From Thermoleophilia bacterium (GTDB lineage Bacteria; Actinomycetota; Thermoleophilia; Gaiellales; Gaiellaceae), in NCBI GenBank assembly GCA_014534295.1, contig JACVRU010000077.1, positions 1 to 8,886 on the forward strand: a stretch of DNA of 8,886 nucleotides. Reading direction: 5' to 3'. The stretch's first letter is position 1; every line of letters begins with the position of its first letter. A program made the position numbers and the translations under genes. This document shows positions 1-5,280 of this stretch, piece by piece. The notes beneath the pieces were generated by a model that was given only the letters and a program-made list of their open reading frames with translations, did not search any database and was not told the origin of the DNA.

Positions 1-883
1 AGAGCCAGAGCTCGCGACCGCCGACGACGACGGGCACGGTGGCGGGACGGGCGCCGGAGCCGTCGTCCGAGATCGGGATCCGCGCCGAGACGACCTCCCA
101 GTCGGCGAACGTGTCCGTCACCGGCCGGCCGCGGGCCTGATCGGAGCGGACGCCGGTCGCGAGCTCGGCAGCGCGATTCCAGAGGCGGACGACGCCCTCC
201 GTGTCGACCAGGAAGATCGCGTCGGCGACGGCGGCCAGCACGTTGGCAGCCTGCTCACGCTCGGCGGCGATCGCCCGCGCCGCCGCCTCCGCGGCCTCGA
301 GCCGGCGCCGCTCCTTCTGGAGGCGGGCGTTCCGGACGGCCGCGGCCATCTGCGCCACGAGCCCCTCGAAGAGCTCCAGGTCGTCGGCGGTGTATTCCGC
401 TTCGTCGCTCATCAGCTGGACGACGCCGACGACCTGTCCCTCGTGCTTGACCGGGACCATCATCGCCGCGCGGGTTCCCGGCGGCCCGCTGTCGGGGAGC
501 TTCCGGATCTTCCCCTCCCGGTCGACGTCGAAGTACGTTCCGCCCGGGTCGCGGACCCGCTCGGAGACGTCGTTGAAGACGAGCGGCTCGCCGCTCATGA
601 TGACTCGGCTCTGCATGCCGCCGCCCTCGCGGTTCAGCTCGAGCGGAGGCAGGCTCGCGGCGTCGAGCCGGTTGCCGTCCGACCACGCGTACTCACAGCG
701 GATCAGGCCGTCGGCGGGGTCGTAGGAGGAGACCACGACGCCGTCGTGCGGCACGACGTCCGCGAGGAGCTCGCGGAAGCGGTCGTAGACCCGCTCCACC
801 TCGAGCCCCTCTCCGAGCTCGCGGGCCGCCCCGAGGAGCACCTCGGTGACGCGGGCCTTCCGCTCGAGGTCGCGCTCGTTCAC
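1..883 (-). CDS. GAF-PAS sensor protein (C-terminus beyond left edge)
   Basis: This open frame runs unbroken from a GTG at 883 to the window edge (294 residues visible), so the C-terminal output domain is missing. Residues about 13-188 form a GAF domain. It starts with the typical helix (ARELGEGLEVERVYDRFREL) and ends with the strand MMVPVKHEGQVVGVVQLMSD and the helix ADDLELFEGLVAQMAAAVRN. An Ala/Glu/Arg-rich coiled-coil linker follows at about 188-212. A PAS domain then begins at about 213 (VLAAVADAIFLVDTEGVVRL, WNRAAELATG) and is incomplete. No membrane segment is seen, so a cytosolic sensor is likely. The output could be a histidine kinase, PP2C phosphatase or diguanylate cyclase; the sequence does not say which. 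The GTG is the only reasonable start: AGGGAAG abuts it and there is no well-spaced ribosome site. It lies 34 nt after the sigH stop on the same strand, so co-transcription is likely. The GAF ligand is unknown. Confidence 0.87.
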   Translation of the reverse strand, partial: MNERDLERKARVTEVLLGAARELGEGLEVERVYDRFRELLADVVPHDGVVVSSYDPADGLIRCEYAWSDGNRLDAASLPPLELNREGGGMQSRVIMSGEPLVFNDVSERVRDPGGTYFDVDREGKIRKLPDSGPPGTRAAMMVPVKHEGQVVGVVQLMSDEAEYTADDLELFEGLVAQMAAAVRNARLQKERRRLEAAEAAARAIAAEREQAANVLAAVADAIFLVDTEGVVRLWNRAAELATGVRSDQARGRPVTDTFADWEVVSARIPISDDGSGARPATVPVVVGGRELWL

Positions 884-917
884 CTTCCCTGACGGTACTG
901 CAGGCGGCGGCGCGCGA

Positions 918-1595
918 CTAGAGCAGGACCTGGCGCGACTGCTGGTGCTGGAGGATCTTCCGCTTGACCCGCTGGAGCGCGTTGTCGATCGTCTTCGTGT
1001 CGCAGCCGAGGTCCTCGGCCATCTGCTCGTACGAGTTCCCCTCCAGGTAGAGACGGAGCGCGTCCGCCTCCAGAGGCGAGAGGCCCGAGCCGAGAGTGAA
1101 GACGAGGCTCTGGAGCTCCTCGGTCGAGATCACGCAGACCGCGGGGTCGTTGACCCCCGGGCCGGCCAGCGCGTCGCCGAGCGTGCAGTCGCCGTCGTTC
1201 TCCTGCCCCGCGGGCGTATGGCTGAACGACACGTACGAGTTGAGCGGCGTGTGCTTGAACCGGGTCGCCGTCTTGATCGCGGTGATGATCTGGCGCGTGA
1301 CGCAGAGCTCCGCGAAGGAGCGGAACGAGGTCTCCTTGTCGTGCCGGAAGTCGCGGACGGCCTTGTAGAGGCCGATCAGCCCCTCCTGGATCAGGTCCTC
1401 CGACTCACCGCCCGCGAGGAAGTACGAGCTCGCCTTCAGCCGGACGAAGCCGGTGTAGCGCCGGATCAGAGCGTCGAGCGCGGCGGAGTCGCCGTTGCGG
1501 GCCTTCAGGACGAGCTGGAGATCCTCGAGCTCCCGTTGAGCCTTCTGCTGGGCCTTCTGCTGACTGGTCGCTGCGGTGGCGGGCCGAGCTGCCAT
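918..1595 (-). CDS. sigH: SigH-type (sporulation / stationary-phase) RNA polymerase sigma factor
   Basis: A 225-residue sigma-70 family protein with the hallmarks of Bacillus SigH (sigma-30). Region 2 lies at about 47-118 and includes SEDLIQEGLIGLYKAVRDF, TSFRSFAELCVTRQIITAIK and TATRFKHTPLNSYVSF, close to the SigH signature. Region 4 lies at about 160-215, with a helix-turn-helix around SYEQMAEDLGCDTKTIDNAL. It directs RNA polymerase to alternative promoters. In Firmicutes SigH drives the transition to stationary phase and early sporulation; the target set here is unknown. I chose the ATG at 1595 because GGGAG sits 5 nt before it. A GTG at 1631 would add 12 residues but has no good ribosome site. 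The N-terminus has a Gln/Lys/Ala repeat (QQKAQQKAQ) encoded by a short DNA direct repeat. Its position after yacP matches Bacillus gene order. It has its own likely promoter and a LexA-like palindrome upstream. Confidence 0.95.
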   Translation of the reverse strand: MAARPATAATSQQKAQQKAQRELEDLQLVLKARNGDSAALDALIRRYTGFVRLKASSYFLAGGESEDLIQEGLIGLYKAVRDFRHDKETSFRSFAELCVTRQIITAIKTATRFKHTPLNSYVSFSHTPAGQENDGDCTLGDALAGPGVNDPAVCVISTEELQSLVFTLGSGLSPLEADALRLYLEGNSYEQMAEDLGCDTKTIDNALQRVKRKILQHQQSRQVLL

Positions 1596-1600
1596 GTCGT

Positions 1601-1605
1601 CTCCC
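1601..1605 (-). promoter_or_regulatory. Ribosome binding site deciding the sigH start
   Basis: GGGAG on the minus strand, 5 nt before the ATG at 1595. The longer reading from a GTG at 1631 has no comparable site, so the shorter 225-residue SigH is preferred. Confidence 0.7.
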
Positions 1606-1647
1606 GGGTCGCGGGCGGCCCGAAGGCTCACCCTGAAGTTGAGGGAG

Positions 1648-1676
1648 AAGATAGCAGGAGCTTGCGCAAGTTACAA
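1648..1676 (-). promoter_or_regulatory. Putative sigH promoter (extended -10)
   Basis: On the minus strand, TTGTAA (1676-1671) is followed by a 17-nt spacer and TATCTT (1653-1648). TG stands one base upstream of the -10, giving an extended -10 (TGC-TATCTT). Transcription would start near 1641, leaving a leader of roughly 45 nt before the sigH ATG. The spacer contains the perfect 10-bp palindrome CTTGCGCAAG (1661-1670), which a regulator could use. Both hexamers match the housekeeping consensus at four of six positions. Assignment is by pattern only. Confidence 0.5.
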
Positions 1677-1703
1677 GGTCCTTGCGATGGACCCAACGTG
1701 TTA

Positions 1704-1717
1704 CGAACAGGTGTTCG
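1704..1717. promoter_or_regulatory. LexA/SOS-box-like palindrome upstream of sigH
   Basis: CGAACAGGTGTTCG has perfect CGAACA/TGTTCG arms around GG. It fits the GAAC-N4-GTTC core of the Gram-positive (Bacillus and actinobacterial) LexA box. It lies in the 208-bp non-coding stretch between yacP and sigH, about 28 bp upstream of the proposed sigH -35, so it could affect a sigH promoter. A second inverted repeat, GTTACG (1700-1705) and CGTAAC (1725-1730), encloses it. The match is seen directly; LexA binding is inferred. Confidence 0.5.
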
Positions 1718-1803
1718 CGTCTCGCGTAACCTTCGCCCCCACCCCGGACGAAAGCGGCCTCTCGACGAGGGACGACCGGGCACGCCGCCAGAACCGATCG
1801 AGG

Positions 1804-2238
1804 CTAGTCGAGGCCGCGGCGCAGGCGCTCGAGCCTTTCGCGCGTCTCGTCGTCGACGCGGTCGCCGAGCGCCGAGCGGGGCGGCTCCTGGTGACGCACC
1901 GGGCCTAGCTCGGCGACGAGCAGCCGCGAGCTGAGCGTCGAGACCTCCTGCCCGGCCGTGCCTCGGACGGCCAGGTCCGAAGAGACTAGGCAGACGCGCT
2001 CGCTGCCGCGGTGCTCGGCCGCGAGCCGCTCGAGCAGCGCATCCGCGTTCTGGGAGTACCGCACCTCCAGCGGCCCGTAGCGGGCGTCCTCTCCGTCGCC
2101 GTCGAAGACGAGGATCCCGCGCGCGCCCTTCAGCGCGACGAAGCTGGCGAGCGTGTCCCGCAGCTCGCGCGCGTCCGCGAAAGCGCCCGCGTGGAGGACG
2201 TTGAAGCCGTCGAAGAGGTACAGGGTCGGCTCGGCCAT
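1804..2238 (-). CDS. yacP: NYN-domain endoribonuclease, YacP/Rae1-like
   Basis: A 144-residue PIN-like NYN-domain protein. The first strand carries the family signature LYLFDGFNVLHA (residues 6-17, with D10 and N13). Further conserved points are VFDGDGED (44-51), YSQNADALLERL (61-72, with D66) and VCLVSSDLA (82-90, with D88). The spaced Asp residues would form the metal site. Bacillus YacP (Rae1) enters the ribosomal A site and cleaves certain mRNAs; that role is inferred here from family and position. At 144 residues it is somewhat shorter than Bacillus Rae1 (about 170), and the C-terminal tail after about 115 is charged and poorly conserved. The ATG at 2238 has no visible Shine-Dalgarno sequence, so translation may be leaderless or use an uncoupled start. 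It lies between rlmB and sigH, exactly as in Bacillus. A pair of matching palindromes sits just upstream. Confidence 0.87.
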   Translation of the reverse strand: MAEPTLYLFDGFNVLHAGAFADARELRDTLASFVALKGARGILVFDGDGEDARYGPLEVRYSQNADALLERLAAEHRGSERVCLVSSDLAVRGTAGQEVSTLSSRLLVAELGPVRHQEPPRSALGDRVDDETRERLERLRRGLD

Positions 2239-2248
2239 GGCGAGGCAA

Positions 2249-2263
2249 GTAACAGAGTGTCAC
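2249..2263 (-). promoter_or_regulatory. Palindromic operator-like site A
   Basis: On the minus strand this reads GTGACA-CTC-TGTTAC, an imperfect palindrome of the form GTRACA-N3-TGTYAC. It lies 11-25 bp upstream of the yacP ATG. The same hexamers with the same 3-bp spacing recur in opposite orientation at 2303-2317, 54 bp away centre to centre (about five helical turns). The shared context extends to AAGTGACA. This looks like a two-site operator for an unidentified dimeric regulator. Confidence 0.5.
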
Positions 2264-2302
2264 TTACTCGCCCACGTCGCGCCTTGCCGCTGCGAGTCAC
2301 AA

Positions 2303-2317
2303 GTGACAAAGTGTTAC
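2303..2317 (+). promoter_or_regulatory. Palindromic operator-like site B, overlapping the rlmB stop
   Basis: GTGACA-AAG-TGTTAC on the plus strand, the inverted partner of the site at 2249-2263. It overlaps the rlmB stop codon (2314-2316) and is joined on its left by a second palindrome, GTCAC-AA-GTGAC (2296-2307), so three GTGAC/GTCAC half-sites are stacked. The block is clearly more AT-rich than the flanking genes. The regulator is not identified. Confidence 0.5.
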
Positions 2318-3033
2318 GAAGTCTCACGGCGCTGGCGGGCGGCCTCGTACAGCAGGACGGCGGCGGCGACGCTGACGTTGAGGGACTCGACCCGTCCGGC
2401 CAGCGGGATCGAGACGGCCGCGTCGCACGTCTTCCGGACCAGCGGTCGGAGCCCGCGGCCCTCCGCGCCGAGCACGAGCGCCGCCCCGCCGGCGAGGTCC
2501 GCGTCCCACATCGGCGCCGCGCCCTCCTCCGCGGACGCGGCGTAGACCCACAGATCGGGGCCCTTCACGTCGGCGAGATAACGGGCGAGGTTCGTCACCA
2601 CGGCGACGGCGACGTGCTCGACCGCTCCCGCGGACGCGCGGCAGACGGCTGCGGTCACCCGCGCGGAGCCGTGCGAGGGCAGCACGACTCCGCTCGCGCC
2701 CGCTCCGTCCACCGCCCTGCAGACCGCGCCGAGGTTGTGCGGGTCCGAAACCTGGTCGAGGCAGACGATCAGGGGCCGGTCGCCTCCGGCGAGGCCGTGG
2801 GCGTCCGCGTAGCGGTACGGCTCGCACCATGCCAGGACGCCCTGGTGATCGCGCGTTCCGGCCGCCTCGGCGAGGTCGCGGTCGAGCTTCACCTGCACGC
2901 GGACGGGCGACTCGGCCCTCAGCCACGTCTCCGCGGCCAGCGCGCGCTCCGTGGCCCAGAGCTCGAGTGCGTCGCGCGGCCCGCGCAGCAGCTCCCGCAC
3001 GGGCCTGCGCCCGTAGACGAGGTCCCGCGTCAC
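2314..3033 (-). CDS. rlmB: 23S rRNA 2'-O-ribose methyltransferase, RlmB/TrmH (SPOUT) family
   Basis: A 239-residue SpoU-type SPOUT methyltransferase. Residues about 5-75 match the L30e-like substrate-binding domain, starting with YGRRPVRELL. The trefoil-knot catalytic domain has all three SpoU motifs. Motif 1 is LDQVSDPHNLGAVCRAVDGA (92-111), with N100 and R106. Motif 2 is LVLGAEGRGL (187-196), with E191. Motif 3 is SIPLAGRVESLNVSVAAAV (208-226), with S217 and N219. RlmB methylates G2251 of 23S rRNA in the peptidyl-transferase P loop using S-adenosylmethionine. TrmH-type tRNA Gm18 activity is the alternative, but neighbours and the N-terminal domain favour RlmB. The length is normal. The GTG start overlaps the cysS stop by 4 nt (GTGA), so translation is probably coupled. 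In Bacillus mrnC lies between cysS and rlmB; it is absent here. Confidence 0.95.
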   Translation of the reverse strand: MTRDLVYGRRPVRELLRGPRDALELWATERALAAETWLRAESPVRVQVKLDRDLAEAAGTRDHQGVLAWCEPYRYADAHGLAGGDRPLIVCLDQVSDPHNLGAVCRAVDGAGASGVVLPSHGSARVTAAVCRASAGAVEHVAVAVVTNLARYLADVKGPDLWVYAASAEEGAAPMWDADLAGGAALVLGAEGRGLRPLVRKTCDAAVSIPLAGRVESLNVSVAAAVLLYEAARQRRETS

Positions 3034-4310
3034 CGCTTCGGGACGAGCTGGAAGCCCTCGGCGACGTCGCGGACCTCCCAGCCGGCGTCCTCGATCTCAC
3101 CGCGGAGGCGGTCGGCCTCGCCGAAATCGCGCTCGGCCCTCGCCCGCTCGCGCCGCTCCGCGAGCGCGCGCAGCTCCCGCGGGGCCTCCGTCTGCTTCGC
3201 AAGCGAGGCGAGCCCGAAGACGTCCAGGGCGCGCCGCAACAGCTCGTGGTCGGTCCACTCGTGGATGACGGCGAGCGCCTGCGCCGTGTTGAAGTCGTCG
3301 TCGAGAGCGGCCGCGAATTCCGCCCACGCCTCCGGAGGCAAGGGCTTGTTCTCGTCTCGGAAGACGTTGCGGAACCCCTCGGCGCGCGCCGCCGCCGCCT
3401 CCATCGCCTCCGGCGTGAAGTCGATCGGCTTCCGCCACTGGCCGGTCAGGAAGTAGACGAGCAGCGCCTCGCGGCCCCACACGTCGAGCACCTCGCGGAG
3501 CGTACGCACGTTGCCGACGGACTTGGCCATCTTCTCCTGGTCGAGCTCGAGCATCCCGTTGTGCATCCAGAGCCGCGCGAACGGCCTCCCTGCCGCTCGC
3601 GACTGGGCGAGCTCGTTCTCGTGATGCGGGAAGCGAAGGTCGTTGCCCCCGCCGTGGATCTCGAACTCGGACCCGAGGAACTTCTCCGCCATCGCCGAGC
3701 ACTCGATGTGCCAGCCCGGCCGCCCGGGCCCCCAGGGCGACTCCCACGCGAAGTCCTCACCCGGCTTCTGCGCCTTCCAGAGTGCGAAGTCCCGCTGGTC
3801 CACCTTTAGCTCGCTCGGCTCCTGGGCGATCATCTCCTCCAGCCGCGCCCCCGACAGCCGCCCGTACTCGGGATGGGAAGCCACGCGGAAGTAGACGTCG
3901 CCGTCGGCCACGTAGGCGGCCCCGCGCTCGAGGAGCTCTTCGACGAGGGCGACGATCTCCGGGATCGTCTCGCTCGCCAGCGGCTCCACGTCGGGACGGC
4001 CGAGGCCGAGGTCGCCCGTGTCCTGGCGATACCACTCGCTCGCCGACGCGGCCAGCTCCCGGCTGCCGATCCGCTGCTCGGCGGACGCCTCGTAGACGCG
4101 GTCGTCGACGTCGGTGATGTTCGAGACCAGCTTCACCTCGTAGCCACGGCGCTCGAGCCAGCGCTTGATCCAGATCCCGAGCACGAAGGGCCTCGCGTTG
4201 CCGACGTGGACGCGCTGGTAGACGGTCGGCCCACAGACGTACATCCGGATCGGCCCGGGAGGCGGCGGGAGCTCTTCAGGGGCCCTGGTCAGCGAGTTAT
4301 AGAGCCGCAC
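3030..4310 (-). CDS. cysS: Cysteinyl-tRNA synthetase
   Basis: A 426-residue class I synthetase that charges tRNA-Cys. The N-terminal YVCGPTVY carries zinc ligand C26. The HIGH motif is HVGN (35-38). NITDVDD (64-70) is typical of CysRS. GWHIECSAMA supplies C204, and HGGGNDLRFPHHENELAQS supplies H229 and E233, completing the zinc site that selects cysteine. The KMSKS loop is KMAKS (260-264), followed by the FLTGQWRKPIDFT stretch of the stem-contact fold. The protein is about 35-40 residues shorter than the E. coli and Bacillus enzymes (about 460), mainly at the C-terminal anticodon-binding end, and ends RLRGEIEDAGWEVRDVAEG. It starts at a GTG with GGAGGG 3 nt upstream, inside the last 14 nt of gltX, and ends in a 4-nt overlap with rlmB. 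Bacillus has cysE between gltX and cysS; it is absent here. Confidence 0.97.
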   Translation of the reverse strand: MRLYNSLTRAPEELPPPPGPIRMYVCGPTVYQRVHVGNARPFVLGIWIKRWLERRGYEVKLVSNITDVDDRVYEASAEQRIGSRELAASASEWYRQDTGDLGLGRPDVEPLASETIPEIVALVEELLERGAAYVADGDVYFRVASHPEYGRLSGARLEEMIAQEPSELKVDQRDFALWKAQKPGEDFAWESPWGPGRPGWHIECSAMAEKFLGSEFEIHGGGNDLRFPHHENELAQSRAAGRPFARLWMHNGMLELDQEKMAKSVGNVRTLREVLDVWGREALLVYFLTGQWRKPIDFTPEAMEAAAARAEGFRNVFRDENKPLPPEAWAEFAAALDDDFNTAQALAVIHEWTDHELLRRALDVFGLASLAKQTEAPRELRALAERRERARAERDFGEADRLRGEIEDAGWEVRDVAEGFQLVPKR

Positions 4311-5280
4311 GCGCCCTCCGCAGTGCCTCCTCCCGCGGCAGCGCCGCGAGGACGGCCCAGAGCTCCGGCCCTCGGTCTCGGCCCGTCAGCGCGAGCCGCA
4401 GGGCGTGCAGGTCGCCGCCGACGGCCTTCAGCTCGCGCAGCACCTCCCTCGGATCGCTCGTGCCGTTCGACCAGAGCTCGGCGAAGCGTCGCATCGTCTC
4501 GGGCGCGTCCACGTCCGCCTCGTCCGGCTCGAGCACGATGCGCGCGTACTCCCGGGCCTCGACGAGGTTCCGCGCGCCGCGGAGCGCCGGGACGACCTCG
4601 GCCGGCACGCCCGCGGCGTTCGCCAGCTCCGCGTCCTGCATCGCGCCGATCGCATCCACGGCCAGCCGCCTGATCCGCGCCAGGTCGAGGTGCACGTCGT
4701 GCTTCGGCAGCCCGAGCTCCTCGAGGTACGCGCGAACCGCCGCCGCGGGGATCCCCTCGCTTCGAAGGGATGCCACCGTCGCGCCCTCGGCGCGCTTCGA
4801 CAGCTTCTTGCCGTCGGGGCCGAGGATCAGCCCGTGGTGGACATACTCGGGGGGTCTCGTCCCGAGCGCCTCGTGCAGCCGGCGGTGCAGGGCCTCGTTC
4901 GGCCTGTGGTCGTTGCCGCGGATCACATGCGTGATCTCGAACTCCGCGTCGTCGACGACGCTCGCGAGGTGATAGGTCGCCGTCCCGTCTGCTCGCAGCA
5001 GCGTGATCCCGTCGAAGCGATCCCTGCCGAGCTGCTCGGCTGCGGCACGGTAGGCGTCCGCCCGCTCGCTCTGGCGTAGGGGGCCTTCGTCCCACTGGAC
5101 TCCGAGCCAGTCGAGGTCGGCGAGCAGGGCCTCCTCCCCGCCGGGGACGTTCCGAGCCGGGTCGGTGTCGTCGATCCGGAGCAGGAGCTGCTCGCCGAGC
5201 CGGCGGTTGAGCACGGCGGTCAGCGCGTTGCCGACGTGGAGCGTGCCCGTCGGGCTCGGGGCGAACCGGACGCGCCTCAC
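4297..5280 (-). CDS. gltX: Miniature glutamyl-tRNA synthetase
   Basis: A 327-residue class I GluRS, against roughly 470-490 for ordinary bacterial GluRS. The Rossmann fold begins at once: RFAPSPTGTLHVGNALTAVL contains the HIGH motif as HVGN (15-18), followed by LLRIDDTDPARN (34-44). Further motifs are TYHLASVVDD (102-111), HVIRGNDHRPNEALHRRLHE (118-137), and the KMSKS loop as LILGPDGKKLSKR (151-163). The C-terminus (LALTGRDRGPELWAVLAALP) resembles the usual GluRS end, so this is not a simple truncation. About 75-80 residues that normally carry the CFCT-type acceptor-stem insertion are missing between AAAEQLGRDRFDG (79-91) and LLRADGTATYHL (94-105), and the anticodon-binding region is short. 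GluQ (YadB-like) was considered, but the GluRS-type C-terminus, synteny and missing zinc Cys residues argue against it. The GTG start overlaps the cyclase stop by 4 nt. The open frame extends upstream to 5841, but only inside the cyclase gene. Confidence 0.92.
   Translation of the reverse strand: MRRVRFAPSPTGTLHVGNALTAVLNRRLGEQLLLRIDDTDPARNVPGGEEALLADLDWLGVQWDEGPLRQSERADAYRAAAEQLGRDRFDGITLLRADGTATYHLASVVDDAEFEITHVIRGNDHRPNEALHRRLHEALGTRPPEYVHHGLILGPDGKKLSKRAEGATVASLRSEGIPAAAVRAYLEELGLPKHDVHLDLARIRRLAVDAIGAMQDAELANAAGVPAEVVPALRGARNLVEAREYARIVLEPDEADVDAPETMRRFAELWSNGTSDPREVLRELKAVGGDLHALRLALTGRDRGPELWAVLAALPREEALRRARAAL

Noticed and set aside
884..917. tRNA or small gene between sigH and the GAF-PAS gene
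   Set aside because: Only 34 nt are available and no cloverleaf or open frame is present.
1731..1803. Possible terminator after yacP
   Set aside because: Only short, imperfect arms (CTCTCGACGAG type) and no U-tract on the minus strand, so it does not support a terminator call.
846..1934. Plus-strand open frame (362 codons) opposite sigH
   Set aside because: It runs across the sigH gene, its promoter region and part of yacP. The translation is low-complexity Arg/Leu/Ala and looks like a shadow.
2011..3456. Long plus-strand open frame (481 codons) opposite yacP, rlmB and cysS
   Set aside because: It crosses three well-supported minus-strand genes and their gaps, and its Arg/Ala-rich translation shows no recognisable motif.
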